Shown here: positions 33,606-42,664 of the stretch, piece after piece
How the letters are laid out: every line of letters starts with the position of its first letter
Position numbering within the stretch: the stretch's first letter is position 1
DNA from: Streptoverticillium olivoreticuli subsp. olivoreticuli
Lineage (GTDB): Bacteria > Actinomycetota > Actinomycetes > Streptomycetales > Streptomycetaceae
Assembly: GCF_003391135.1 (NCBI RefSeq)
Contig: NZ_CP031455.1
Location: 8,087,501-8,151,500 of the forward strand
Reading direction: 5' to 3'
DNA: 64,000 nucleotides
Program-made: the position numbers and the translations under genes
The notes under the pieces: model-generated
Told to the model about the DNA's origin: nothing
Seen by the model: the letters and a program-made list of their open reading frames with translations, nothing else
Database searches by the model: none

Positions 33606-34001
33606 GGGTCCTCCGTACGGGGTGGGTGACAGCGCGCAGGCGAAGGGAAGTGGCGGGATCAGGGGGTGCTGCCTGCGGGTTCGGTGGCAGCGTAGGGCGA
33701 GTTTAATGACATGTACACGCCTTATTGGTGACGGGAACGGGAACACTGGCCGAGCGGAGCACGACCGGTGATTGTCGGTGCTGCCGCATAGAGTCGGATC
33801 ATCGATGCCGCCCGTGAACGGCGTGCGGCACGCGGATGGCCGTAAGAGGGAACGATCCGTGTCGGGAACGGTTGCCGCGACGGACATGGGTGCTGACAGG
33901 CTGTGAGGCCGGGCCCGGAGACCCCCTACGCGCCGAACTCCCTTCAGGGCGGACGCTTCCACCGGAGCTTGTACGAAGTCGGAACGGCGCGCCCCGGCGG
34001 G
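33606..34001. other. 396-bp gap upstream of the phosphoesterase operon
   Basis: No gene with support. An AT-rich patch near 33700-33730 (TTTAATGACATG, CTTATTGG) probably carries the promoter of the minus-strand operon. No exact -35/-10 pair assigned. Confidence 0.35.
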
Positions 34002-34307
34002 TCAGGCGACAGGAAGGCCCAGCAGCGTACGGGCGACGTCCTGTGGTGTCTGGCCGCGCTCGCGGGCCAGCGCGATGACCGCGCGGCAGGCGAGCTCGTT
34101 CACGCCGAAGCAGAGCGCCTCCGGCGAGACCCAGCGTGCGGCCTCCGCGCTGCTCTCGTGGTCGTCCTCGGCGCAGGCCGCCACATAGGTGGCCGCTGCT
34201 TCGAAGAGGTTGCTCCGGCGCCCCGTGGCCGGGGGCGACGGCTGTGGCGTCGGCGGCTGCCAGGCCTCTTCGATACGCTTGCGGAGTCTGTCGAACACGT
34301 CGATCAC
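34002..34307 (-). CDS. Hypothetical protein (101 aa)
   Basis: GTG 34307 after GGGGGCAG starts VIDVFDRLRKRIEEAWQPPT. A short Pro linker separates this from a helical part (FEAAATYVAACAEDDHESSA, ELACRAVIALARERG, QDVARTLLGLP). No family recognised. Small, acidic, cytoplasmic, and divergent from the MpaB-type oxygenase gene 92 bp away. Confidence 0.6.
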   Translation of the reverse strand: MIDVFDRLRKRIEEAWQPPTPQPSPPATGRRSNLFEAAATYVAACAEDDHESSAEAARWVSPEALCFGVNELACRAVIALARERGQTPQDVARTLLGLPVA

Positions 34308-34398
34308 CTGCCCCCGTGAGCCGATTGCCCTGCGGTCGTTCAAGTGTGCCCGGCGCCCGTAGAGTTGAACCTCCGACGAACGAAGGGGCAACCGCGGA

Positions 34399-35313
34399 GT
34401 GAAGCGCTTTGACTGGCTCAAGGAGATCCGGCGGCTCGATCCGGAGAAGGACTTCCTGCGGATCTACCGGATCACCGCGACCATCGAGTTCCCCTGGGAC
34501 GTGACACGCGCATTGGAGCTCGCGCTCTACAGGACCTATGCCGTGCCCAGTATCGGACGCCTCCTCGACGCGACCGGAGAGTTCCCCGGCCGCACACAGA
34601 AGCGCTATGACGACACGGCGCTGCTGCTGGACGCGGTCGTCGAGCACGGCTTCGACCACGAGAGCGGCCGGTCGGCGATCCGCCGCATCAACCAGATGCA
34701 CCGCGGCTACGACATCAGCAATGACGACATGCGCTACGTCCTGAGCACCTTCGTCGTCATCCCCGGAAGGTGGATCGACACGTACGGCTGGCGTCGCCTG
34801 TCCGAGCACGAGCGGCACGCGCTGGCCGCGTACTACCGCACCCTCGGCCGGCACATGGGCATCCAGGACATCCCCCGGTCGTACGCCGACTTCCAGCGTT
34901 ACCTCGACGACTATGAGGACGCCCATTTCGGCTGGGACGCAGGCGGGCGGAGAGTCGCGGACGCCACCCTCGACCTGATGGCGTCCTGGTATCCGTGCAG
35001 CCTCGCCCCGCTGGTGCGTGGCGCGAGCCTGGCCCTGCTGGACGACCCGCTCCTGCGCGCGTTCCGCTATGAGCAGCCGCATCCCGCCGCCCGCGCGCTG
35101 GCACGCGGTGCCCTGCGCGCCCGGGCGAAGGCCGTACGTCTGCTCCCTCCCCGCCGGACTCCCCACTACGTCCGTCAGAACCCCGAGATCAAGGGCTACC
35201 CGAACGGCTACGACATCGCCGCGCTCGGCACGTTCCCCGCACCCTGGACCGGTGCCAAGATCCCCACGTGCCCGGTGCCTCACGGTCGCCCCGGCCCGGA
35301 CACCACGGAGTGA
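34399..35313 (+). CDS. MpaB-type oxygenase (DUF2236 family)
   Basis: The 304-aa protein belongs to the latex-clearing/MpaB family of haem-containing or haem-like oxygenases of poorly known substrates. The family pattern is visible in RIYRITATIEFPWDVTRALE, GRTQKRYDDTALLLDAVVEH (conserved RxxxT and Asp), INQMHRGYDISNDDMRYVLS (the conserved His) and IPGRWIDTYGWRRLSEHERH. GTG start directly after GGGGCAACCGCGGA. Soluble. No operon partner; the next gene starts 88 bp on. Confidence 0.82.
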   Translation: MKRFDWLKEIRRLDPEKDFLRIYRITATIEFPWDVTRALELALYRTYAVPSIGRLLDATGEFPGRTQKRYDDTALLLDAVVEHGFDHESGRSAIRRINQMHRGYDISNDDMRYVLSTFVVIPGRWIDTYGWRRLSEHERHALAAYYRTLGRHMGIQDIPRSYADFQRYLDDYEDAHFGWDAGGRRVADATLDLMASWYPCSLAPLVRGASLALLDDPLLRAFRYEQPHPAARALARGALRARAKAVRLLPPRRTPHYVRQNPEIKGYPNGYDIAALGTFPAPWTGAKIPTCPVPHGRPGPDTTE

Positions 35314-35400
35314 GCCGCCTGCCTCCCACCGCTGCCGAATCCCGGCGCAGGACTCACTAGACTCACCGGAGCTACCGGTGGGTTCAAAGGGGGAGAAGGC

Positions 35401-36171
35401 ATGCGGCAGGCGGAATTCGGGACAGAAGGTGCCCAGATACGCTGGACGGAGGCGGACGGGCACGGCCCCGCACGCGTCTATGTCCACGGCCTGGGATCGG
35501 CTTCGTCCGTGTACCACGCCCACATCGCCGCCGACGCGACGCTCGCGGGCCGCCGTTCCCTCTTCGTCGACCTGCCGGGGCACGGCATCAGCGACCGTCC
35601 CGCCGCGTTCGGCTACACCCTTGAGGAGCACGCCGACGCGCTCGCCGCGGTCCTGGACGCGGCCGGGGCCGCGGGCGCCGAGATCGTCGGCCACAGCATG
35701 GGCGGGGCGGTCGCCATCGTGCTCGCGACCCGGCGCCCGGACCTGGTCTCACGCCTCGTCCTGGCCGAGGCGAACCTCGACCCGAATCCGCCCCGGACGG
35801 CCGGGAGCAGCGGCATCGCGTCCTATACGGAGGTGGACTTCGTGCGGGGCGGAGGCTTCACGGAGACGCTGGAACGGGTCGGCCACGTATGGCGGGCGAC
35901 GATGCGGCTGACCGACCCGACGGCCCTGCACCGTTCCGCGGCCGGGCTGGTCCGCGGCACCGACCCCACAATGCGCCGCCAGTTGATGGAACTGACCATT
36001 CCGCGCACCTATCTGATGGGGGAGTTGAGCGGTGACCTGCCGGAGCGTGCCGAACTGGCCGCATCCGGAGTGGACGTGGTGACCGTGGCCGACGCCGGGC
36101 ACAACATCATGTTCGACAACCCCACGGCCTTCGTCGCGGCGGTCGCGGGGCAGCTTGCCCCGATGTCGTAA
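35401..36171 (+). CDS. Alpha/beta hydrolase (256 aa)
   Basis: Classical hydrolase fold. Oxyanion strand VYVHGLGSASS, conserved DLPGHGISDRP, nucleophile elbow GHSMGG (Ser about residue 99), catalytic His in DAGHNIMFDNP near the end. ATG follows GGGGGAGAAGGC. Substrate unknown; length and lid size fit small-ester or lactone hydrolases. Confidence 0.88.
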   Translation: MRQAEFGTEGAQIRWTEADGHGPARVYVHGLGSASSVYHAHIAADATLAGRRSLFVDLPGHGISDRPAAFGYTLEEHADALAAVLDAAGAAGAEIVGHSMGGAVAIVLATRRPDLVSRLVLAEANLDPNPPRTAGSSGIASYTEVDFVRGGGFTETLERVGHVWRATMRLTDPTALHRSAAGLVRGTDPTMRRQLMELTIPRTYLMGELSGDLPERAELAASGVDVVTVADAGHNIMFDNPTAFVAAVAGQLAPMS

Positions 36172-36247
36172 CTCCGCCCCGGTCCTGCGCCCCTCCGGGG
36201 CGGGGGCGCCGTCGCGGACCGGTCGAGCCGGGGCCGCCGGACGATCT

Positions 36248-36676
36248 CTAGTCGGCCACCGAGGCCAGGGCCACGACCTTGTCGATCCGGACACGGACCA
36301 CCAACTCACCGGGCACGCCATTACGTGCTCCGTACTCCTCCGCGCGTTCGTCGCCCATATAGCGCGCGGCGGTTCTGGTCGCCCAGGCGCGTACCTCATC
36401 GAGGTCGTCGCTCAACTCGGCGCGCCCTTGCACGGTGACGAACGAGAACGGGGGCCGGTCGTCGTCCACGCAGAGCGCGATCCGGCCGTCGCGAGCGAGG
36501 TTGCGGCCCTTGACCGTGTTTTCGCCGGTGTTGAAGACCAGGTCGTCCCCATCGAGCACAAACCAGATGGGCGCGATGTGCGGGCTTCCGTCAGCGCGAA
36601 CCGTCGAAAGCTTTCCGGTGCGGGTACCCATGGAAAGAAAGGCGTGCCACTCGTCCTTGCTCATTTTCTGTGCCAT
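36248..36676 (-). CDS. PPOX-class split-barrel flavin/F420 protein (142 aa)
   Basis: Pyridoxamine-5'-phosphate oxidase-like split barrel. GKLSTVRADGSPHIAPIWFV is the family's N-terminal hallmark, followed by VKGRNLARDGRIALCVDDDR and the C-terminal VPGELVVRVRIDKVVAL. Streptomyces members of this size often bind F420 or FMN and act as reductases. The cofactor cannot be decided from the sequence. Divergent from the roadblock gene. Confidence 0.82.
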   Translation of the reverse strand: MAQKMSKDEWHAFLSMGTRTGKLSTVRADGSPHIAPIWFVLDGDDLVFNTGENTVKGRNLARDGRIALCVDDDRPPFSFVTVQGRAELSDDLDEVRAWATRTAARYMGDERAEEYGARNGVPGELVVRVRIDKVVALASVAD

Positions 36677-36686
36677 GTCCCCATCT

Positions 36687-36704
36687 TGTGCCAACTGGCG
36701 CACA
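36687..36704. promoter_or_regulatory. Imperfect palindrome between PPOX and roadblock genes
   Basis: TGTGC-CAACTGGC-GCACA (5-bp arms, with an inner GCCA/TGGC match) lies 11 bp upstream of the PPOX start, within the divergent promoter region. Candidate operator only. Confidence 0.3.
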
Positions 36705-36800
36705 GACGTGTGCCGACAGGCCGGGCGGGTTGCCGACAGCGCGCAGGTGAGCGAGGCTGGCACGGCAGTCACGGGGAACGGCGGAACGGGGAGGCGGGGC

Positions 36801-37223
36801 ATGGCACTCAGCAAGGGGCTCGACTGGATGCTGGACGACCTGACCGAGCGCGTCGAACACATACGCCACGCATTGGTGCTGTCCAACGACGGACTGGTGA
36901 CGGGCGCGAGCGCGACTCTCGAAAGGGAGGAAGCCGAGCACTTGGCCGCGGTCGCCTCCGGACTGCACAGCCTGGCCAAGGGTACGGGTCGGCAATTCCG
37001 GGCGGGCCGGGTGCGACAGACGATGGTCGAATTCGACGAAGGCGTCCTCTTCGTGACAGCCGCGGGCGAAGGGAGCTGCCTCTGCGTCCTCGGCGGGCCC
37101 GAGGCCGATATCGGCCATGTCGCCTATGAAATGACCCTCTTGGTCAACCGGGTCGGCGAGCATCTGGGCGTGGAGACGCGACAGCAAGACGTTCCTCGCG
37201 GAGAGACCGACCGCAAGCCCTGA
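36801..37223 (+). CDS. Roadblock/LC7-domain protein (140 aa)
   Basis: Resembles CvnB proteins of Streptomyces conservons, which regulate small GTPases. Start GLDWMLDDLTERVEHIRHAL, then VLSNDGLVTGASATLEREEA and the long-helix region VASGLHSLAKGTGRQF, ending in VAYEMTLLVNRVGEHL. The usual conservon partners (histidine kinase-like CvnA, DUF742 CvnC, GTPase CvnD) are absent, so this is an orphan copy. The next gene in the same direction is a DUF6397-like protein 88 bp on. Confidence 0.85.
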   Translation: MALSKGLDWMLDDLTERVEHIRHALVLSNDGLVTGASATLEREEAEHLAAVASGLHSLAKGTGRQFRAGRVRQTMVEFDEGVLFVTAAGEGSCLCVLGGPEADIGHVAYEMTLLVNRVGEHLGVETRQQDVPRGETDRKP

Positions 37224-37274
37224 CCGGAGTTATCCACAGGGTGAACGCGGTGTCGCACTCCGCCGCTACAGTCG

Positions 37275-37287
37275 TCACTGTCAGTGA
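37275..37287. promoter_or_regulatory. Palindrome upstream of the DUF6397-like gene
   Basis: TCACTG-T-CAGTGA is perfect and overlaps a second short inverted repeat, ACAGT-CGTC-ACTGT (37268-37281). It ends 24 bp before the ATG. It could be an operator or part of autoregulation, since the encoded protein looks DNA-binding. No regulator assigned. Confidence 0.4.
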
Positions 37288-37311
37288 TTGATCCGTGGTG
37301 GGGAGGGCGTC

Positions 37312-38280
37312 ATGACAGTGCAGCAATGCCAGGAGCCGGGCACGGCGGCGGTGGGGATCCCGTTCGGGCGGGCGGCCCGGGAGCTGGAGCTCAAGCCGCG
37401 TGAGTTCGAACTGGCCGTGCAGCTGGGCCATGTACGGACCGTCGTGTTTGGGCCCGGCGGGCGACGGCGGGTCCCCCGTGACGAGATCGAGAGGCATACG
37501 GCCGCGACCGGGTTTCCCGACACGCTCCGTACCCGGGTGTGGGTGGTCGGCACCGCCGAGGGCGCCGAACTGATGGGCATCAGCCCGGCCCGGTTCGGGC
37601 GCCTCGCGAGGGCGGGCTGCTTCGCACCCGTGAGGTTCTACGTCAACAGGTATCGCGCGGTGGTCTGGCACTATCTCGCGGCCGATCTCGTGGAGTTCGC
37701 CGACGCGAACCCCGACCTGCTCACCGGCCGTACCCCTCCTGCATTGCGCACGGCCCTGGCGGAGCGAGAGGACAGGCGGGCCCGGACCTGGCGCGCCCGA
37801 CGGATCGACCAACTGCTGGCCCTGGCCGAGGACCCATGGGAACGGGCCGCGGTCATCGCATCGGTCCTCGGCCCCGAGCAGTTGGCCGACGCCGTCCCCG
37901 ACCCCTATGAGCGTTCCTACGTGAGCACGATGCGCCCGGAGCTCGCCCACGGGCGCCCGAATGCCGCGGCCGGTCGCGAGGTCATCGACAAAGTGACCCT
38001 GGCAGCGGAACCGGACGAGATCGAGGGGTACCGGCGCAGGCTCACCATCGCGCTCACCGAAGCCCGCGAGGTCCGGCACGCGCCGAGACCGGAGGGGGCA
38101 CGGACCGCCGAGACGCCGACCGCCCCCACCCGGGCGGCAGCGGAACCCACGGTCACCACGGCAGGGCCACCCGCGAGCAGGGCCGGCGGAACACCGGTGG
38201 TGCGACAGGCGAAACCGTCGGGGCTCCGCGCGCTGTGGAGATGGCTGCGACGGGGGAACACGGAGCCCACCCGCGACTGA
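37312..38280 (+). CDS. DUF6397-like protein, probable helix-turn-helix N-terminus (322 aa)
   Basis: Two excisionase/MerR-like recognition segments are visible near the N-terminus: AARELELKPREFELAVQLGH with RRRVPRDEIERH (residues 18-62), and GAELMGISPARFGRLARAGC with RFYVNRYRAVVWHYLAADL (residues 83-125). The middle is helical (ERAAVIASVLGPEQLADAVP) and the last 80 residues are disordered, Pro/Ala/Thr-rich, ending in a basic helix (LRALWRWLRRG). Actinomycete-specific family of unknown role. A DNA-binding function is inferred. Confidence 0.72.
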   Translation: MTVQQCQEPGTAAVGIPFGRAARELELKPREFELAVQLGHVRTVVFGPGGRRRVPRDEIERHTAATGFPDTLRTRVWVVGTAEGAELMGISPARFGRLARAGCFAPVRFYVNRYRAVVWHYLAADLVEFADANPDLLTGRTPPALRTALAEREDRRARTWRARRIDQLLALAEDPWERAAVIASVLGPEQLADAVPDPYERSYVSTMRPELAHGRPNAAAGREVIDKVTLAAEPDEIEGYRRRLTIALTEAREVRHAPRPEGARTAETPTAPTRAAAEPTVTTAGPPASRAGGTPVVRQAKPSGLRALWRWLRRGNTEPTRD

Positions 38281-38286
38281 CGCCGC

Positions 38287-39153
38287 TCAAGGCACCTTGC
38301 GGAACAGGCCTTCCTGCATCACCGACACCAGAAGTCTGCCCTCGCGGTCGAAGATCTGGCCGCGTGCCAGCCCCCTGGCCCCGGTGGCGATGGGTGACTC
38401 CTGCTGATAGAGAAACCACTCGTCGGCGCGGATGGGCCGGTGGAACCACATGGCGTGATCCAACGACGCCAGGTCGAAACCACGCGGTCCCCACAGCGGC
38501 TCCACCGGGATGCGCACCGCGTCGAGGAGCGTCATGTCGCTGGCATAGGTGAGGGCGCAGGTGTGCACGAGTGGATCGTCACCAAGCGGTCCCAGGGCGC
38601 GCATCCATACCGCGCTGCGCGGTTCCGCGTCGGCCAGGTCCCGCGCCGTCCAGCGCAGTCGGTCCACATAGCGGATGTCGAAGGCGAGCCGGCGCTCCAT
38701 GTGCCGCAGGGCGTTCGGCAGCTCGCCGCCGAGGTGCTCGCGGATCTCGTCGGCGAGCCGTGGCAGAGCCTCCGGGGCCGGCACCTCGGGCATCGCCACC
38801 TGATGTTCGAAACCCGGCTCGGGCTGATGGAAGGAAGCGGTGAGATTGAAGATCGTACGGCCCTGCTGGACGGCCACCACGCGACGCGTGGTGAAGGACC
38901 GCCCGTCGCGGACCCGCTCCACCTGGTACACGATCGGCACGCCCGGCCGACCCGGGCGCAGGAAGTACGCGTGCAGCGAGTGGACCGGGCGGCCACCGTC
39001 GGTGGTCCGCCCGGCCGCGACCAGCGCCTGCCCGGCGACCTGTCCGCCGAACACCCGCTGGAGGGACTCGTCCGGGCTGCGGCCCCGGAAGATGTTCAGA
39101 TCGATCTGCTCCAGGTCGAGCAGACCCACCAGACGGTCGGTGGGACTGGTCAT
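38287..39153 (-). CDS. tesB: Acyl-CoA thioesterase II
   Basis: Hydrolyses medium- to long-chain acyl-CoA to free acid and CoA. The 288-aa double hot-dog protein starts TDRLVGLLDLEQIDLNIFRG and has RVFGGQVAGQALVAAGRTT, HSLHAYFLRPGRPGVPIVYQ, and the second hot-dog with SLDHAMWFHRPIRADEWFLY. The catalytic Asp is in SLDHAMW, and ESPIATGARGLARGQIFDRE carries the conserved late residues. Ends 6 bp from the convergent DUF6397-like gene. The helicase gene lies upstream in the same direction. Confidence 0.93.
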   Translation of the reverse strand: MTSPTDRLVGLLDLEQIDLNIFRGRSPDESLQRVFGGQVAGQALVAAGRTTDGGRPVHSLHAYFLRPGRPGVPIVYQVERVRDGRSFTTRRVVAVQQGRTIFNLTASFHQPEPGFEHQVAMPEVPAPEALPRLADEIREHLGGELPNALRHMERRLAFDIRYVDRLRWTARDLADAEPRSAVWMRALGPLGDDPLVHTCALTYASDMTLLDAVRIPVEPLWGPRGFDLASLDHAMWFHRPIRADEWFLYQQESPIATGARGLARGQIFDREGRLLVSVMQEGLFRKVP

Positions 39154-39199
39154 CGCTACTCCTCTGCTGGTGCGGCGCTCGCGGGCGGCGCCTCGGACG

Positions 39200-41713
39200 C
39201 TACAGCTGACCCACGTCCATGACGCGCACCACCGCGCGGCCTTCCTCGTCGGAAGCCGCGAGATCCACCTCGGCGGAGATGCCCCAGTCGTGGTCGCCGT
39301 TCGGGTCGGCGAAGGTCTGCCGGACCCGCCACAGACCGTCCTCGGGCTTCTCCTCGATGCGCAGCAGCTTCGGTCCCCGGGCGTCGGGGCCGGTGCCCAG
39401 CTCCTCGTACTCGTCCCAGTACGCGTCCATGGCGTCGGCCCAGCGGTCCTCGTCCCACCCGGCTTCGGCGTCCATCTCGCCGAGCTCGCCGACCTTGTCG
39501 AGCGCGGCGAGCTCGACACGGCGGAACAGCGCGTTGCGCACCAGCACCCGGAAGGCGCGGGCGTTGGAGGTGACGGGCTTGACCTGGTCGGCGCGCTCCT
39601 GCGCCTCCTCCGCCGTCTCGTTCTCGGGGTTGGCCAGCTGCTCCCACTCGTCCAGCAGGCTGGAGTCGACCTGCCGGACCATCTCACCGAGCCAGGCGAT
39701 CAGATCCTCGAAGTCGTCGGACTTCAGGTCGTCGGGAACGGTGTGGTCCAGTGCCTTGTACGCCCCCGCGAGGTAGCGCAGCACGATGCCCTCGGTCCGC
39801 GCGAGGTCGTAGTAGGAGGTGAACTCCGTGAAGGTCATGGCCCGCTCGTACATGTCGCGGATGACCGACTTCGGGGACAGCGGGTGGTCGCCGACCCAGG
39901 GGTGGCTCTTGCGGTAGACGTCGTAGGCGTGGGAGAGCACCTCCTCCAGGGGCTTGGGGTAGGTGACGTCCATGAGGCGCTCCATGCGGTCCTCGTACTC
40001 GACGCCGTCCGCCTTCATCACCGCCACGGCCTCGCCCCGCGCCTTGTTCTGCTGGGCGGCCAGGATCTGCCGTGGGTCGTCCAGCGTCGACTCGACCACC
40101 GAGACCATGTCCAGGGCGTAGGACGGGGACTCCGGGTCGAGGAGCTCGAAGGAGGCGAGCGCGAAGGTCGACAGCGGCTGGTTGAGCGCGAAGTCGGACT
40201 GGAGGTCGACCGTCAGCCGTACGATCCGGCCCTCGGCGTCGGGCTTGTCGAGCTGTTCCACCACGCCGCCGTCCAGCAGCGAGCGGTAGATGGCGATGGC
40301 GCGACGGATGTGCCGGAGCTGGTTCCTGCGCGGCTCGTGGTTGTCCTCCAGCAGGCTGCGCATCGCCTCGAAGGCATTGCCCGGTCGCGCGATGACCGCC
40401 AGCAGCATCGCGTGGGTGACCCGGAAGCGGGAAGTGAGCTGTTCCGGCTCGGAGGCGATGAGCTTCTCGAAGGTGTTCTCGCCCCAGTTGACGAAGCCTT
40501 CGGGAGCCTTCTTGCGGACCACCTTGCGGCGCTTCTTGGGGTCGTCGCCCGCCTTCGCCAGAGCCTTCTCGTTCTCCACGACGTGCTCGGGTGCCTGGGC
40601 GACGACGAAGCCCGCCGTGTCGAACCCGGCCCGCCCGGCCCGCCCGGCGATCTGGTGGAACTCCCGGGCGCGCAGCGTCCGCACCCGCTGGCCGTCGTAC
40701 TTCGTGAGCGCGGTGAACAGCACGGTGCGGATGGGCACGTTGACCCCGACGCCCAGCGTGTCCGTACCGCAGATGACCTTCAGCAGACCTGCCTGTGCCA
40801 GCCGCTCCACGAGCCTGCGGTACTTGGGCAGCATGCCGGCGTGGTGGACGCCGATGCCGTGGCGGACGTAGCGCGAGAGATTCCGGCCGAACTTGGTGGT
40901 GAAGCGGAAGTTGCCGATCAGCTTGGCGATCTCGTCCTTCTCCTCGCGCGAGCACATGTTGATGCTCATCAGCGCCTGCGCCCGCTCGACGGCGGCCGCC
41001 TGGGTGAAGTGGACGATGTATACCGGCGCCTGATGCGTCTGCAGCAGCTCGGTCAGGGTCTCGGTCAGCGGCGTCGCGCGGTATTCGTAGGACAGCGGAA
41101 CGGGACGGGTCGCCGACCGGACCACGGTGGTGGGCCGCCCCGTGCGCCGGGCCAGGTCCTCCTCGAACCGGGAGACGTCGCCCAGCGTCGCGGACATCAG
41201 GACGAACTGGGCCTGCGGCAGTTCGAGCAGGGGGATCTGCCAGGCCCAGCCCCGGTCCGGTTCGGCGTAGAAGTGGAACTCGTCCATGACGACCTGGCCG
41301 ATGTCGGCGTGCTTGCCGTCCCGCAGTGCGATGGAGGCGAGGACCTCGGCCGTGCAGCAGATGATGGGCGCGTCCGCGTTGACCGACGCGTCACCCGTGA
41401 GCATGCCGACGTTCTCCGTGCCGAAGATCTTGCACAGGTCGAAGAACTTCTCCGAGACCAGCGCCTTGATGGGCGCGGTGTAGAACGTCACCTGGTCGTT
41501 GGCCAGCGCGGTGAAGTGCGCTCCGGCGGCGACGAGGCTCTTCCCCGAGCCGGTCGGCGTCGAGAGAATCACGTTCGCGCCGGAGACCACCTCGATCAGT
41601 GCCTCCTCCTGGGCGGGGTACAGCGTGATACCCCGCTCCTCGGCCCAGGTCGAAAAAGCTTCGAAGAGGGCATCGGGGTCGGCATGGCTCGGCATCTGAT
41701 CGATAAGGGTCAC
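39200..41713 (-). CDS. Ski2-like DEAD/DEAH RNA helicase with DUF3516 C-terminus
   Basis: The 837-aa actinobacterial helicase is probably involved in RNA turnover. Motif I is LSTPTGSGKSLVAAGAHFTA, motif II VVMDEFHFYAEPDRG, motif III LMSATLGDVSRFEEDL, motif IVa-V ICGTDTLGVGVNVPIRTV, and motif VI FHQIAGRAGRAGFDTAG. The C-terminal half (about 480-837) is the DUF3516 region, ending WGISAEVDLAASDEEGRAVV. GTG 41713 (VTLIDQMPSH) is chosen because TLIDQ is the usual family start, though its ribosome site is very close. ATG 41695 is the alternative. Confidence 0.92.
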   Translation of the reverse strand: MTLIDQMPSHADPDALFEAFSTWAEERGITLYPAQEEALIEVVSGANVILSTPTGSGKSLVAAGAHFTALANDQVTFYTAPIKALVSEKFFDLCKIFGTENVGMLTGDASVNADAPIICCTAEVLASIALRDGKHADIGQVVMDEFHFYAEPDRGWAWQIPLLELPQAQFVLMSATLGDVSRFEEDLARRTGRPTTVVRSATRPVPLSYEYRATPLTETLTELLQTHQAPVYIVHFTQAAAVERAQALMSINMCSREEKDEIAKLIGNFRFTTKFGRNLSRYVRHGIGVHHAGMLPKYRRLVERLAQAGLLKVICGTDTLGVGVNVPIRTVLFTALTKYDGQRVRTLRAREFHQIAGRAGRAGFDTAGFVVAQAPEHVVENEKALAKAGDDPKKRRKVVRKKAPEGFVNWGENTFEKLIASEPEQLTSRFRVTHAMLLAVIARPGNAFEAMRSLLEDNHEPRRNQLRHIRRAIAIYRSLLDGGVVEQLDKPDAEGRIVRLTVDLQSDFALNQPLSTFALASFELLDPESPSYALDMVSVVESTLDDPRQILAAQQNKARGEAVAVMKADGVEYEDRMERLMDVTYPKPLEEVLSHAYDVYRKSHPWVGDHPLSPKSVIRDMYERAMTFTEFTSYYDLARTEGIVLRYLAGAYKALDHTVPDDLKSDDFEDLIAWLGEMVRQVDSSLLDEWEQLANPENETAEEAQERADQVKPVTSNARAFRVLVRNALFRRVELAALDKVGELGEMDAEAGWDEDRWADAMDAYWDEYEELGTGPDARGPKLLRIEEKPEDGLWRVRQTFADPNGDHDWGISAEVDLAASDEEGRAVVRVMDVGQL

Positions 41714-41846
41714 CCCTCCATACTGCCTGGCCCAGGGGCGTATCAGAGAACCGGGCGGTCGGGCGATGATCATCGGGCGCTACGCTGAGTCGCCGACCTG
41801 GCGTCAGAAACGCGAGACGTCGGCCAACAAAAGGGGTGAAACGACC

Positions 41847-42638
41847 ATGATGGGACCGGCGCACTCGCTCTCGGGTGCCGCTGCCTGGCTGGGAGTGGGG
41901 GCCGCGGTCGCCGCCGCCGGTCACCCGATGCCGTGGCCGGTGCTGGTCGTCGGCGCGCTGATCTGCGCCGGTGCGGCACTCGCCCCGGACCTCGACCACA
42001 AGTCGGCGACCATATCGCGGGCCTTCGGCCCGGTCTCCCGTTCCCTGTGCGAGATCATCGACAAGCTGTCGCACTCCGTCTACAAGGCCACCCGGGGCCA
42101 TGGCGACCCGCGCCGCAACGGTGGCCACCGCACCCTCACCCACACCTGGCTGTGGGCGGTGCTGATAGGGGCCGGCGCCTCGCTGCTGGCGGTGACCGGC
42201 GGCCGCTGGGCGGTGCTGGGCATCCTCTTCGTCCACCTCGTGCTCGCCGTCGAGGGGCTCCTGTGGCGGATGGCCCGGACATCCAGCGACGTCCTGGTGT
42301 GGCTGCTCGGCGCCACCGGCGCCTGGATACTGGCCGGGGTCCTGAACCAGCCGGGCAACGGCTCCGACTGGCTGTTCGGCGGCCCGGGCCAGGAGTACAT
42401 CTGGCTGGGTCTGCCCATCGTCCTCGGCGCGCTCGTGCACGACATCGGCGACGCGCTGACCGTCTCCGGCTGCCCGATCCTGTGGCCCATACCGATCGGC
42501 CGCAAGCGCTGGTATCCGGTGGGCCCGCCGAAGCCCCTGCGCTTCCGGGCGGGCAGCTGGGTGGAGCTGAAGGTCTTGATGCCGGTGTTCGTCCTGCTCG
42601 GAGGAGCGAGCGGGCTCGGCGCCCTGGAACTGATCTGA
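41847..42638 (+). CDS. Membrane-bound metal-dependent hydrolase (YdjM/DUF457 type)
   Basis: The 263-aa integral membrane protein has His/Asp metal motifs at the membrane face: HSLSGAAAW, LAPDLDHKSAT, GGHRTLTHTWLWA and HDIGDALTVSGCPILWPI. Five to six hydrophobic segments. ATG follows AAGGGGTGAAACG. In E. coli YdjM is an SOS-regulated inner-membrane protein. No LexA-type box was seen here. Divergent from the helicase. Confidence 0.82.
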   Translation: MMGPAHSLSGAAAWLGVGAAVAAAGHPMPWPVLVVGALICAGAALAPDLDHKSATISRAFGPVSRSLCEIIDKLSHSVYKATRGHGDPRRNGGHRTLTHTWLWAVLIGAGASLLAVTGGRWAVLGILFVHLVLAVEGLLWRMARTSSDVLVWLLGATGAWILAGVLNQPGNGSDWLFGGPGQEYIWLGLPIVLGALVHDIGDALTVSGCPILWPIPIGRKRWYPVGPPKPLRFRAGSWVELKVLMPVFVLLGGASGLGALELI

Positions 42639-42664
42639 TCTCCCGGGGCCCGGCCCGCCACCGG

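Noticed and set aside
33606..34001. PHO box upstream of the phosphoesterase
   Set aside because: No pair of GTTCACC-like 11-bp direct repeats found.
38840..41788. Plus-strand 982-codon frame opposite TesB and the RNA helicase
   Set aside because: Shadow. The helicase motifs on the other strand are complete.
41714..41846. LexA/SOS box upstream of the YdjM-like gene
   Set aside because: No CGAAC-N4-GTTCG-type site seen in the gap.
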